A model generated the notes under the pieces. That model was given only the letters and a program-made list of their open reading frames with translations, made no database searches and had not been told where the DNA came from. A stretch of 64,000 nucleotides of DNA, from positions 1 through 64,000 of the forward strand of contig NZ_BAWW01000039.1 of assembly GCF_000875975.1 (NCBI RefSeq), read 5' to 3'. Source of the stretch: Parachlamydia acanthamoebae. GTDB lineage: Bacteria; Chlamydiota; Chlamydiia; Chlamydiales; Parachlamydiaceae. Below are positions 53,502 through 62,988 of the stretch, piece after piece. The position numbers were made by a program, and so were the translations under genes. The number at the start of each line of letters is the position of its first letter. Position 1 is the first letter of the stretch.

Positions 53502-54683
53502 TTATTCCTTAGCAGAGGGAGTCGTTGAAGAAGATTTAGAAGGAGTCCAAGCCCCTTTCACATGCACAGGCACTCCGGGAAATACTTTATTTGTTCCATC
53601 CACGATTACTTTATCCCCTACCTCTAAACCATTAGTAATGATTTGGTAATCTCCATACCAATCTCCTACAGATACGTCTTGAGCAGCTGCATTCCCGTGC
53701 TTATCAATCAGATAAACAAACATCCCTTCTTTTTTCTGCAACAAGGCTCGCCTTGGGACAAAAATCGCATTTGGACGTTCAATGCCATGTAGTTTAATGC
53801 GCATAAATTCGCCTGGACGAATTTCTCCCAACGGATTAGGGAATACAGCTCTGACAAGAAGGGTTCCAGTACTTTGATCGTAAGTTGGGGAACCAAAATC
53901 AAGTCTCCCAACTTGTGGATACACAGATCCATCACTGAGAATGCCTTCTACTTGGTAATCATTATTTTTAGGAAGAGTCATCATTTCGAACTGAGGAACA
54001 GTAATGGTCTGCTTACTCTGCATTTGTCTAATGCGTAGGATATCGTAATCAGACACACTAAAATACACCCAAATAGGATCTAAGACAGACACTGTTGTCA
54101 AAAGATTATTGACACCAGGAGTCACTAAAGCACCTTCTCGATAGTTGGATCGATCCGCATAACCAGTAATGGGAGACGTGATGGTGGTGTAACCTAAGTT
54201 AATCTCATTATCTAAAAGTGATGCTTTAGCCGTTTGTAAGGCAGCTTCGACCGAAAGTTTATTGGCAATGGCATTATCTAAGTCTTTTTTGCTCGCAGCT
54301 TCTTGCTTATATAAAGGTTCTAAGCGTTGCACAGTTAACTTGGCATTTTCTAATAGAGCCTCTTGCTTCGCCACATCCCCTTTTGATTGCTCTACACGCG
54401 CTTGATATTGCTTAGGATCAAGTTGAAAAAGAAGATCTCCTTCATGTACGAGCTGACCTTCTTGATAAGCAATTTTATCCAAATAGCCTTCTACACGCGC
54501 TCTGATTTCTACGGGGTGTGAGCTTTGTGCGAAGCCAATATAGTCATACACAACTGGCAATGTTTTAGTTTCCACAACATAATCTGTCACATCAACCGGA
54601 TTGACAGGAGCCTTTTCGACCTTAGAATCGCAGGAAAAAAGGCAAAAAGAAAGCAGAACAAGGAATAAAAAATGGCGTCGCAT
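53502..54683 (-). CDS. RND efflux periplasmic adaptor (membrane fusion protein)
   Basis: 393 residues. Lipoprotein signal with lipobox FSCDSK. A lipoyl-like domain (VEIRARVEGYLDKIAYQEGQ, then VHEGDLLFQLDP), a coiled-coil hairpin (~100-165), and a beta-barrel domain with GYADRSNYREGALVTPG, all in the order of AcrA/MexA proteins. It links pump and channel. First gene of the operon; seven bases separate it from the pump gene. Confidence 0.94.
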   Translation of the reverse strand: MRRHFLFLVLLSFCLFSCDSKVEKAPVNPVDVTDYVVETKTLPVVYDYIGFAQSSHPVEIRARVEGYLDKIAYQEGQLVHEGDLLFQLDPKQYQARVEQSKGDVAKQEALLENAKLTVQRLEPLYKQEAASKKDLDNAIANKLSVEAALQTAKASLLDNEINLGYTTITSPITGYADRSNYREGALVTPGVNNLLTTVSVLDPIWVYFSVSDYDILRIRQMQSKQTITVPQFEMMTLPKNNDYQVEGILSDGSVYPQVGRLDFGSPTYDQSTGTLLVRAVFPNPLGEIRPGEFMRIKLHGIERPNAIFVPRRALLQKKEGMFVYLIDKHGNAAAQDVSVGDWYGDYQIITNGLEVGDKVIVDGTNKVFPGVPVHVKGAWTPSKSSSTTPSAKE

Positions 54684-54777
54684 GGCTATATCATTTGTTT
54701 TGTTTAAAGGATTAGCTATACCCCAATTTGCCTCAAAGTTGCACGAAAAAAATGAAAAGTTTTTTTATAGAGAGGAG

Positions 54778-55344
54778 TCAGATTTTATTTGCTAGATGGT
54801 GCATCAACTTATCTATGAATCTTCGCATATGCACATCTGAACGTTCGTAAGGAATCTGATCCCAATCATACCAACAGATTTGATGAAACTCATCTTTATC
54901 GTATTGAAGTGACTCATTGCTGTTTCCTTTGACAACATACCAAAGAGAAACATCTGTATGCAATTGGACACAACCAACCGTATCCGTCACCGTTAAAAAA
55001 AAGGGGTCATCGAAAAAAAAATGGGCTTCGATTCCTAATTCCTCAATGATTTCTCGTTTCACTGTTTCTTTAGGATGTTCATTGCGTTCAACATGTCCAC
55101 CGGGTGGTAGCCACAATTCTGATTTTTTATGATCGACCATCAAAATTTTCTGACTGTTCTGGTCGAATACCACAAAATAAGAAACTAAATGGATGGCTGG
55201 ATTTGCGGGTTTGAATAAACGAAAAAGCTGAGATCCAGAAGCAATCCAGTTTTGAGTAAATGCAATATGCTCTTTTTCTTGTTGGTCAAATGGTTTAATT
55301 GAAGTCACAATTTGTGAAATTGTGGACTGAATTGTATGCATCAA
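54778..55344 (-). CDS. Nudix hydrolase
   Basis: 188 residues. The Nudix box is complete at ~83-105: GHVERNEHPKETVKREIIEE followed by LG, with the REIIEE catalytic acids. Substrate class is a nucleoside diphosphate linked to a moiety; the specific one is unknown. The N-terminal ~50 residues form a helical extension. Monocistronic, transcribed towards the efflux operon. Confidence 0.9.
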   Translation of the reverse strand: MMHTIQSTISQIVTSIKPFDQQEKEHIAFTQNWIASGSQLFRLFKPANPAIHLVSYFVVFDQNSQKILMVDHKKSELWLPPGGHVERNEHPKETVKREIIEELGIEAHFFFDDPFFLTVTDTVGCVQLHTDVSLWYVVKGNSNESLQYDKDEFHQICWYDWDQIPYERSDVHMRRFIDKLMHHLANKI

Positions 55345-55547
55345 ATCAAAACCTTGTTATTTCCTTCCCCCTAGCATAAAAAAGCGAGAGTTTGATTAAA
55401 AGTGTTTTCAGACAAACATATAAGTTGACAACTTTCCTCAAAATTTTGTACACAACGATTCAATATTAACCATAGCTATTCAACTCCTACTAACATTACG
55501 AAAAGAGGAATAGCTTCTTTAGCAGAATCTTTATTTCTGGAGATTAA

Positions 55548-56033
55548 ATGAATAAAAAAAACCATGAAGAATTTATGAAACGTGCGATCGCACTAAGCAG
55601 AAAGGCTTCAATCGAAGAAAAAACGGGAGGGGTTTTTGGTGCCGTAATTGTCAAAGATGGCAAAATCATTGCCGAGGGTTATAACCAGGTGCTTAAGCAC
55701 AACGATCCCACATGGCACGCGGAAATGCATGCCATTCGAGAAGCTTGTAAAAAGTTAGGAAAGCCTCATTTAGAAGGATGTGATCTTTATACAAGTGCGG
55801 AGTGTTGTCCGATGTGTTTGTCTGCAGCCTATTGGGCACACATTGATCACATTTATTACGCAGCAACAACCCACGACGCCTTAAAATATGGAAACTTTGC
55901 AGATGTGGATATTTTAGAAGAAATCCGCAAAGAACCCTCCGAAAGAAAAATCTCCTTTACCGAAATCATGCGTCCACAAGCTGTTGAAGTTTGGAAAGAG
56001 TTTGCTGAAATGCCTAACAAGGCGTTTTATTAA
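55548..56033 (+). CDS. Nucleoside/guanine deaminase (CDA fold)
   Basis: 161 residues. Zinc site HAEMHAIREA (His57, Glu59) and CCPMCLSAAYWAHID (Cys87, Cys90), as in the cytidine-deaminase-like fold. NDPTWHAEMHAIREACK and the C-terminal EVWKEFAEMPNKAFY are close to bacterial guanine deaminase (GuaD), which turns guanine into xanthine. tRNA adenosine deaminase is an alternative but less likely given the C-terminus. The GGAGA ribosome binding site precedes ATG. The following amine oxidase gene starts one base after its stop. Confidence 0.85.
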   Translation: MNKKNHEEFMKRAIALSRKASIEEKTGGVFGAVIVKDGKIIAEGYNQVLKHNDPTWHAEMHAIREACKKLGKPHLEGCDLYTSAECCPMCLSAAYWAHIDHIYYAATTHDALKYGNFADVDILEEIRKEPSERKISFTEIMRPQAVEVWKEFAEMPNKAFY

Positions 56034-56034
56034 A

Positions 56035-57360
56035 ATGGATGTCATCGTCATTGGAGCCGGTTATGCCGGCTTAGCCTGTGCTTATGCACTCGCTCAAAAA
56101 CATTGGAATGTTCTTTTACTAGAAGCATCACACAGACCCGGTGGACGTGCATTAGATTATAGCCTAACTGATTCTCATCCTGTAGAAATGGGCGGACAAT
56201 ACATTTGTAAAAGGCAAAAAAAAATTCATGCTCTTTTAAATGAATTTAGGATTCAAACGTACGAGACAGACAACGAAGGGCAACATTTTTTAAAAAATGA
56301 TCGCCACAATTTTTTACCACTTGATTCCTTTCATATCCCTGATGAATTTAATGCTGCATTAAATCTGCTTGAAAAAATGACAAGACATGTCAGGTCATCC
56401 TCTGCTCAACATTGGAATTCAATTACCTTCCAAGAATGGCTCAATCAAAGCTTGCAATCTCCAGATGCCAAGCAGTTGTTTCGTTTCATGATCAACCAAG
56501 GCTTTTCAGTCGAACCTGAAGAGGTGTCATTACTTCAAATGCTTTGGTTATTTAAAAGAAATTATGGGCTACCAACATGGACATTGGGAGGCGCTCAGGC
56601 CAGTCGAATCGAAGGAGGATCACAAGCTCTTGCACATTGTCTTTCCGAATCTCTCGGAGAGCGCATTCATTATCGGCAAGCTGTCAAAACAATTATACAA
56701 AATCAAGAAGGGGTACAGGTCCAAACGGCTGATCAGCAATTTCATGCTCAAGCAGTTGTGGTTTGCATTCCACCTAATCGCGTTAAAACACTTGCGTTTG
56801 ATCCGCCTCTCCCTCCGCGATACGCTCAGATATTTGATGCGTTTCAAGTAGTGGGACAAACGCTGAAAATACAAGCTGTCTATGAAAAACCATTTTGGCG
56901 TCAACAAGGTTGGTCTGGTAACGGAATCTCCTTAACTGATATTCCGATGTTAACGAATGACAATAGCCCTTTAAACTCTTCTTTAGGCGTTTTATCAGGA
57001 ATGCTAACCGCTTCCGCAGCATCAAAATGGATGTCCAAAGATCAAGAAGAAAGAAAAAATGCCGTTTTGCAGACATGGGCTCATGTTTTTGGAAAAGAGG
57101 CTTTAACTCCCCTTCAATATAAGGAACATGATTGGACAAATGATCCCTTTATCTCCTGTGGACAAGCTAGTTACTTATCTCCAAATGCTCCTCATGAAAT
57201 TTTGGAAGATTCCGCTTTACCAAGAGTCAATCGCATTTTATGGGCTTCTTCTGAATTGGCAAAAGACTGGAGTGGGTGTTTAGAAGGTGCCATCTATGCC
57301 GGGGAGCAAGCGGCTCAAGAAATAGCAATGGTCTTGGAGAGATCGTATGCCTCAATATAG
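56035..57360 (+). CDS. FAD-dependent amine oxidase (flavin monoamine oxidase family)
   Basis: 441 residues from ATG 56035; a longer frame from 55984 would overlap the deaminase and add unrelated residues. The start is the dinucleotide-binding MDVIVIGAGYAGLACAYALA, and LLLEASHRPGGRALDY holds the FAD motif. The C-terminal LWASSELAKDWSGCLEGAIY and AGEQAA match the FAD-contact motif of monoamine-oxidase-like enzymes. It oxidises an amine, releasing aldehyde and peroxide; the substrate is unknown. It overlaps the next gene by 14 bases, so the three genes form one operon. Confidence 0.88.
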   Translation: MDVIVIGAGYAGLACAYALAQKHWNVLLLEASHRPGGRALDYSLTDSHPVEMGGQYICKRQKKIHALLNEFRIQTYETDNEGQHFLKNDRHNFLPLDSFHIPDEFNAALNLLEKMTRHVRSSSAQHWNSITFQEWLNQSLQSPDAKQLFRFMINQGFSVEPEEVSLLQMLWLFKRNYGLPTWTLGGAQASRIEGGSQALAHCLSESLGERIHYRQAVKTIIQNQEGVQVQTADQQFHAQAVVVCIPPNRVKTLAFDPPLPPRYAQIFDAFQVVGQTLKIQAVYEKPFWRQQGWSGNGISLTDIPMLTNDNSPLNSSLGVLSGMLTASAASKWMSKDQEERKNAVLQTWAHVFGKEALTPLQYKEHDWTNDPFISCGQASYLSPNAPHEILEDSALPRVNRILWASSELAKDWSGCLEGAIYAGEQAAQEIAMVLERSYASI

Positions 57361-58282
57361 CGAGAATCCCATCATTCTCAGCATTCTAACAGAAATTCCC
57401 TCTCTTTCGGAATCGGCATTTACGGATTGGCAAGCACATTTCAATTCCCAAATTGTCAATTTCTCAGGATTTATTAGCCTTGAATTTTTAGCCCCTACTA
57501 AAAAGGAAAAGCATTGGCAAATTGTGCAAAGATTTTCTGATCAAGCGAGCGCATCCAAATGGAAGCATTCAAATCCTTATCAGGAACTATTAAAAGAACT
57601 CAGCAGTCTAGCTCCAGATGGCAAAATTGAAGAGATTCAGGTGGATGCGGCTAGCTTTGAAGGGGTAACAGAGATCATTATCACGGAAGTAAGCTCTGAT
57701 CGGGTTGAGGATTACCGAAAATGGACAGCAAAGATTCATCAAGCCGAAGCGAAGTTTGCTGGCTTTCGAGGCGTTTATATTCAATCTCCTGAGGAAAATC
57801 GAGGAAAGCATTGGATCACTTTATTGCAATTTGACACGATGGAAAACTTAGACCAGTGGTTGAATTCTTCTGAAAGAAAGACGCTGTTAAATGAATCGGC
57901 CCCCTTTATCTCATCGCTTGAAATCCATCGCGTCATCTCCCCTTTTGCCGGCTGGTTTGCTTCCATCGCAAAAGTCAGTGAAATCCCAGCTGTGTGGAAA
58001 CAGACCATGATTGTGTTGCTTGTGCTCTTTCCTATTGTGATGTTGGAGATTAAATTCTTATCCCCATTCACCGCAGGCCTAAACCTTTCATTAGCCACAT
58101 TCATCGGCAACATGATTAGCGTATCACTGATTGCCTTTCCTTTAATGCCTCTTGCAATTGGACTACTCGGCTGGTGGCTATCGCCTGAAGGCCGAAATCG
58201 TCGACTCTATACGATCCTCGGCACATGCCTTGTCATTGGGCTTTATCTTTTAGAAATTATGCTTTTTTGGGGTTCAAGCTAA
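57347..58282 (+). CDS. Tandem ABM-domain membrane protein
   Basis: 311 residues. Two antibiotic-biosynthesis-monooxygenase-like (dimeric alpha-beta barrel) domains: ~10-90 (FSGFISLEFLAPTKKEKHWQ) and ~105-195 (FAGFRGVYIQSPEENRGKHW). Three hydrophobic helices follow (~222-245, 250-280, 285-308). This layout is seen in uncharacterised bacterial proteins (COG3224-like, from memory). The preceding amine oxidase is a plausible functional partner. Its 3' end overlaps the convergent aroDE-GNAT gene by 26 bases. Confidence 0.82.
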   Translation: MPQYSENPIILSILTEIPSLSESAFTDWQAHFNSQIVNFSGFISLEFLAPTKKEKHWQIVQRFSDQASASKWKHSNPYQELLKELSSLAPDGKIEEIQVDAASFEGVTEIIITEVSSDRVEDYRKWTAKIHQAEAKFAGFRGVYIQSPEENRGKHWITLLQFDTMENLDQWLNSSERKTLLNESAPFISSLEIHRVISPFAGWFASIAKVSEIPAVWKQTMIVLLVLFPIVMLEIKFLSPFTAGLNLSLATFIGNMISVSLIAFPLMPLAIGLLGWWLSPEGRNRRLYTILGTCLVIGLYLLEIMLFWGSS

Positions 58283-60281
58283 AAAAATCTTGCGCACGCA
58301 CACTGTAGAGGACATGCCGAGATAAGGGATGTTCCAAGGACAATCGAGGGTGATCAAAGTCATCCTCTGGATGATGTTTCATTCCAATTTTTTCCATCAC
58401 CTTTCTTGAGCGTTCATTTTGAACAGTTGTGAATGAAACAATCTTATCAAGATGTAGTGTTTCGAATCCATATTGCAAAGCAGCCAACGCCCCCTCTGGA
58501 GCATAGCCTTTTCCCCAAAAATCATAGGCGAGCCTCCATCCAATTTCAACAGCAGGAGTAAAACTGGCCTCAAAAAGAACTTTTGATAGTCCAATAAATC
58601 CAATAAAATCGGAAACGCCAGGGAGTGAAACCGCCCATAATCCCCATCCTTGTTCATCCATTTTTGAGATAATTCTTTGAGCTAATGCATCACTTTCTTC
58701 CCGTGTGAGCGTTGCTGGGAAATACTCAAGGACTCGCGGATCTGCGTTGAGCTTAGCAAATGGCTCTAGATCACTCTCTCGCCAAGGGCGCAAGATTAAT
58801 CGTTCGGTTTTGATCGAGCTTAAACTCGTCATGACCTTCTCCTCTAAAATTTTTTGGGATTTATTCCGATCCATTCGTTTAAACCATAATTTAAATTGTC
58901 CTAGCGCCTGGGCTATGAACATCTGATAACCAAAAATTACCTGACAGCCTTTTTTTAAGGCATTTTCAAGGAACAATGATACTTTAGGCTTTGTTTTAAT
59001 GTCCATGACAAGAACATGTGGAAGAATATCTTCAAAAGCAATAGGCATGGGCACAGACGTGCAGTTAATTAAAATATCGTATCCCACTTGTGCGCAAGCT
59101 GGCATCTCATGTAATCCTTTTCCCTGGCAACCAAATGCATGGGCGATTTCGTAGGCTTTTTCTGGAGATCGATTAATAACTGTAACCAAAGCCTTTTTCT
59201 GCACTGCTTCATAGGCAATTGCTCGAGCAGCACCTCCCGCTCCAATGATGACGACATGTTTCCCTTGAATTCCACATTTGGTCTCCAAAGCTTCCATAGC
59301 ACCCATGCCATCCGTATTAAAACCATAGATTTGATCCTCTTTAAATTGCAGGGTATTGACAGCCCCGATTTTTTCTGCCTTCACATCGAGGTGATCGATA
59401 AAGGACATGATGGATTTTTTTAGAGGCATTGTGACACTAAGTCCACGAATGGGCAATGCTTTGGCTAATTCGAGGAATGGGGATAACTCGGTACTTTTAA
59501 CAGGAATTTTTACATAAACAGCATCCATCCCACACGCTGCCAACACAGCGTTGTGTGTTTCATCGCTAATACTTAAATTAACTGGATCTCCGATCAATCC
59601 ATAAATGGCGGTTTGGGATGTCAATGTGCGGTAGCGGTACTGCTCAATCAATAACTTTGCGGATAACTGTCCTAGAGGATTTTTGGGATCTTCATCAAGA
59701 GATGCAAATGTAAAAGGATGGTTAACAATAGGGCCTAAGATCCGACTGATTTGTCCATTAGGTCCCATGCTAATCGGAATCAGTTTTGCATTCTGATTTT
59801 TAGACCAAACCAGCAAGCGCATCGTATCCACAGAGCTTTTAGCCGTCACAGCAATTTTATAAAAATGAGCTGGGATTTTTTGCATGTCTGCGTACAAATG
59901 ATCGAAATTTTCGGGAGTCTCTTGCAAATTGTGATAAGAGAGGATTAACTGGATTTCTGGATGTAAAGAAGAAATATCTCTCACCACATCTTCAGGCATA
60001 TGGCTTTCCAAATCTAAATAGAACGGCTTTAATGCTGCGAGACGATAAATGTGCTCAACGCGGCTTTCTTCCGATTGATTGAAGTTTCCCCCCTGGGCCT
60101 GACTTCTCAAAGTAAAAATCATCGGAATAGAAAAAATCGATTTTAATTCCAGCAAAGAGGTTTCATCCACATTTACAAAAAGGTCTAAACGTAATTCAAC
60201 AAGATCGGCGTATGGCAAAGCCCTTTCAATCTGCTGGCGTGCTTCTAAGTACGTCGGCCCTTTAATGACGACACAAATCAT
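58257..60281 (-). CDS. aroDE: AroD-AroE-GNAT fusion: 3-dehydroquinate dehydratase, shikimate dehydrogenase, acetyltransferase
   Basis: 674 residues. ~1-215 type I dehydroquinate dehydratase: ADLVELRLDL, His117 in LSYHNLQ and the Schiff-base Lys142 in YKIAVTAKSS. ~225-475 shikimate dehydrogenase: GDPVNLSISDETHN, LSVTMPLKKS (Lys288), FNTDGMGAMEAL and NADP motif GAGGAARA. The AroD-AroE fusion is known in chlamydiae. Residues 484-674 add a RimJ/RimL-type GNAT domain (TERLILRPWRESD, VEIGWRLAYDFWGKGYAPEG). The GNAT part has its own Met484 (ATG 58832) preceded by GAGGAGAAGG, so it may also be made alone. The start overlaps aroB by 20 bases. Confidence 0.92.
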   Translation of the reverse strand: MICVVIKGPTYLEARQQIERALPYADLVELRLDLFVNVDETSLLELKSIFSIPMIFTLRSQAQGGNFNQSEESRVEHIYRLAALKPFYLDLESHMPEDVVRDISSLHPEIQLILSYHNLQETPENFDHLYADMQKIPAHFYKIAVTAKSSVDTMRLLVWSKNQNAKLIPISMGPNGQISRILGPIVNHPFTFASLDEDPKNPLGQLSAKLLIEQYRYRTLTSQTAIYGLIGDPVNLSISDETHNAVLAACGMDAVYVKIPVKSTELSPFLELAKALPIRGLSVTMPLKKSIMSFIDHLDVKAEKIGAVNTLQFKEDQIYGFNTDGMGAMEALETKCGIQGKHVVIIGAGGAARAIAYEAVQKKALVTVINRSPEKAYEIAHAFGCQGKGLHEMPACAQVGYDILINCTSVPMPIAFEDILPHVLVMDIKTKPKVSLFLENALKKGCQVIFGYQMFIAQALGQFKLWFKRMDRNKSQKILEEKVMTSLSSIKTERLILRPWRESDLEPFAKLNADPRVLEYFPATLTREESDALAQRIISKMDEQGWGLWAVSLPGVSDFIGFIGLSKVLFEASFTPAVEIGWRLAYDFWGKGYAPEGALAALQYGFETLHLDKIVSFTTVQNERSRKVMEKIGMKHHPEDDFDHPRLSLEHPLSRHVLYSVRAQDFFSLNPKKA

Positions 60282-61371
60282 GATTCATCCATTCTACAGC
60301 TTTTCTTATGGTTTCATCTTCCACGGAAATGCAAGCCTCTTTAAAAGGGCTCCCGATTTCTTGTAACATCACAAAACGGGGTTTCCCGTTTAACGATTTT
60401 TTATCTAAAATCATCGCATCATATAGTGTTTCAGCAGAAAAAGGGATTGGGAGTTGCAAAGGAAGCGCATATTGTTTCAAAATTTGCCAAATTTTGTCAA
60501 AAGACGCTTGCTTAAGATACCCATTGAGGACAGCCAAATAGCTTTCTACAAGTATTCCTATAGCAACAGCCTCCCCATGGGATATTTCGTAATGCGTTAA
60601 ATGCTCTAAAGCATGCCCAATGGTGTGCCCAAAATTGAGCAAATGCCTTTTCCCATTTTCTTTTTCATCTTGCTCCACAATACTTTTCTTGATTAAACAA
60701 CTATCGTAGATAGCTTTTCGCAATAACGAGGGCTCTAAGGCTAATATTTGATCCGAATGGTTTTCTAAAAAATTAAAATAAGAGGCGTCTGCAATAGCTC
60801 CATGCTTAATCATCTCCACAATCCCATTTCTTATCTCATTTGAGGGCAATGTGCTCAATGTCGATAAGTCCATCAATACAAGCTTAGGTTGGTAAATACA
60901 TCCAAGTAAATTTTTCCCTTGAGGAACATTAATACCCGTTTTCCCCCCAATGCTGGCATCTACCATTCCTAATAGAGTGGTTGGCAACATGACCAGAGGA
61001 ACACCTCGGCAGTATGTAGCCGCAATATAGCCAGCTAAATCTGTCACAACACCTCCACCTAATGCTAAGATACAAGTATCACGACCTAAGTTTTTTTCTA
61101 GGAGTTGATTTTCTATATATTCTTTGGTTACCCGCGTTTTATTTTCTTCTCCATGAGGAAATGTAAACAAATGGACTTCTAAACCCTGATTTAAAAGCGC
61201 TTTTTTAATATTTTCTCCATATAAAGCACCTGTCATATCATCTGCGATAATTGCAAATGTATAACCAAATGGGTTCAAAAAATGAAGTAAATGGCCTAAA
61301 ATATGGTTGTGAATTTCAATTTTATATTGAATGACTGTACCAGGAATAGAGCAAGTTAATGGCGAGCTCAT
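60262..61371 (-). CDS. aroB: 3-dehydroquinate synthase
   Basis: 369 residues. NAD-binding and metal motifs are intact: ILALGGGVVTDLAGYIAATY, MLPTTLLGMVDASIGGKTGI, and LLNFGHTIGHALEHLTHYEI. It converts DAHP to 3-dehydroquinate, the second step of the shikimate pathway. The end overlaps aroDE (20 bases) and the start overlaps aroC (4 bases), so the genes are tightly coupled. Confidence 0.96.
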   Translation of the reverse strand: MSSPLTCSIPGTVIQYKIEIHNHILGHLLHFLNPFGYTFAIIADDMTGALYGENIKKALLNQGLEVHLFTFPHGEENKTRVTKEYIENQLLEKNLGRDTCILALGGGVVTDLAGYIAATYCRGVPLVMLPTTLLGMVDASIGGKTGINVPQGKNLLGCIYQPKLVLMDLSTLSTLPSNEIRNGIVEMIKHGAIADASYFNFLENHSDQILALEPSLLRKAIYDSCLIKKSIVEQDEKENGKRHLLNFGHTIGHALEHLTHYEISHGEAVAIGILVESYLAVLNGYLKQASFDKIWQILKQYALPLQLPIPFSAETLYDAMILDKKSLNGKPRFVMLQEIGSPFKEACISVEDETIRKAVEWMNHDLCRH

Positions 61372-62459
61372 AATTTAACACACCGATTTAAAAGCATGGC
61401 ATCCGCAAGGACAATAGCAAGCATGGCCTCTACTACAGGGACAGCGCGAATGGCGACACAAGGATCATGGCGAGACCCCTCAGGCAACTGAAATGCAGCC
61501 ATCTCTCCTTGCATTGTGACAGTTTTTTGAGGCTGCATAATGCTTGATGTCGGTTTGAAGGCGACCCTTCCGACTATGGGCATTCCATTTGAAATTCCTC
61601 CTAAAATGCCGCCTGCATGGTTTGTTTCCGTTTGAATTTCCCCCGAGATGTTTTCAAAACGATCGTTGTGCACAGATCCAGGCATCGATACAGATTGAAA
61701 TCCTTCTCCTATTTCAAAACCTTTGGAAGCCGGTATACTCATCATAGCATAGGCTAAATGTGCCTCTAATTTTTGATAAATGGGATCTCCTAATCCAACA
61801 GGAATTGACAAAGCAGCAAATTCAACCACTCCACCAAGAGAGTCTTTTTCATTAATCGCTTTTTCGATTAAATCAATCATCGCAGGAACACTGTTTAGGT
61901 CCGGACAAAAAAGGGGACTTTGCTCCATGAGGTTTCGCATCTCTTCAATTTGACGCACGTCAACATTTGCCTGTATGAGGCCAATTTGCTTGATATAGGC
62001 AATTATTTGAATTCCTTGTATTTGCAAAAGTTTTTTGGCTATAGCTCCTGCAGCCACGCGACAAGCAGTTTCTCGTGCAGAAGCCCTGCCGCCGCCTCTA
62101 TAATCAAAAATTCCATATTTTTCTAAATAAGTATAATTTGCATGCCCGGGTCTAAGCAAATCTTTAATGGACTCATATTTGCTCGAATCGGCATCATGAT
62201 TCGAAATGAGAATGCTAATGGGAGCACCTGTTGTCTTGCCTTCAAATATGCCTGAAAGAATCTGAGCTTTATCATTTTCAACACGAGGAGATGTATAGAG
62301 GTTGCGACCTGGAGCACGTAAAGCCAAAGCAGTCTGAATGTCACTTTCATGTATATCTAAGCCAGCAGGACATCCATCAACCACCACGCCAATTGCTTTG
62401 CCGTGGGATTCTCCCCATGTTGTCATTCTAAAGATATTTCCAAAGGTGTTACTGGCCAT
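61368..62459 (-). CDS. aroC: Chorismate synthase
   Basis: 363 residues. N-terminal FRMTTWGESHGKAIGVVVDG and RPGHANYTYLEKYGIFDYRG plus GGRASARETACRVAAGA are the family signatures for FMN and EPSP binding; HDPCVAIRAVPVVEAM closes the C-terminus. It makes chorismate from EPSP. Position aroA > aroK > aroC > aroB > aroDE is the chlamydial order as I know it. Confidence 0.97.
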   Translation of the reverse strand: MASNTFGNIFRMTTWGESHGKAIGVVVDGCPAGLDIHESDIQTALALRAPGRNLYTSPRVENDKAQILSGIFEGKTTGAPISILISNHDADSSKYESIKDLLRPGHANYTYLEKYGIFDYRGGGRASARETACRVAAGAIAKKLLQIQGIQIIAYIKQIGLIQANVDVRQIEEMRNLMEQSPLFCPDLNSVPAMIDLIEKAINEKDSLGGVVEFAALSIPVGLGDPIYQKLEAHLAYAMMSIPASKGFEIGEGFQSVSMPGSVHNDRFENISGEIQTETNHAGGILGGISNGMPIVGRVAFKPTSSIMQPQKTVTMQGEMAAFQLPEGSRHDPCVAIRAVPVVEAMLAIVLADAMLLNRCVKL

Positions 62460-62988
62460 GCTTGATCTCCTCGTGATTTAAAATGGCAGCTGTAATTTCT
62501 TCTACCGTCAGGCAATGCGCTTCTATTGTGACATGAGAGGAAGCTGCATACAGAGGAAGTCGTTTTTCGGCGATTGCATAAAATGCCTGCTCAGGATACG
62601 ATTTCTCCAAAAAAGCAGGAATCCCTTTTACAGCGGTTCTCTTCCAAGCCTCTTCTGGTGATAGCATGAGATAAAATAGAATGCCATTGTCTTGCAAAAT
62701 TTGAACATTCTTTTGCACATGAAAGGTTCCGCCACCCGTTGCGATCACGCTTTGATGCGTATTTTCTAATGTTAACACCTGTTCATTCTCTAATTCCCTA
62801 AAAAAAGATTCCCCTTCTTTTCGGTAAATTTGTCGACAGGACAGCTTTTCCCCAAATTCCTTTTCATAAGCACATTCGATCATTTCATCTGTATCAATGA
62901 ACGTCCAATTTAATTGGATTGACAATCTCTTCCCCACCGTTGTTTTTCCGCTCATAGGCAAGCCGCATAAAACAATGTTCATGTGCAC
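62449..62988 (-). CDS. aroK: Shikimate kinase
   Basis: 179 residues (a second ATG two codons in is possible). P-loop GLPMSGKTTVGKRL, shikimate-site Asp in FIDTDEMIE, and VIATGGGTFHVQKN; KGIPAFLEKSYPEQAFYAIA corresponds to the lid. It phosphorylates shikimate. The motif order and length are AroK/AroL-like, so the symbol could be aroL; overlaps aroA (10 bases) and aroC (11 bases). Confidence 0.93.
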   Translation of the reverse strand: MHMNIVLCGLPMSGKTTVGKRLSIQLNWTFIDTDEMIECAYEKEFGEKLSCRQIYRKEGESFFRELENEQVLTLENTHQSVIATGGGTFHVQKNVQILQDNGILFYLMLSPEEAWKRTAVKGIPAFLEKSYPEQAFYAIAEKRLPLYAASSHVTIEAHCLTVEEITAAILNHEEIKHGQ

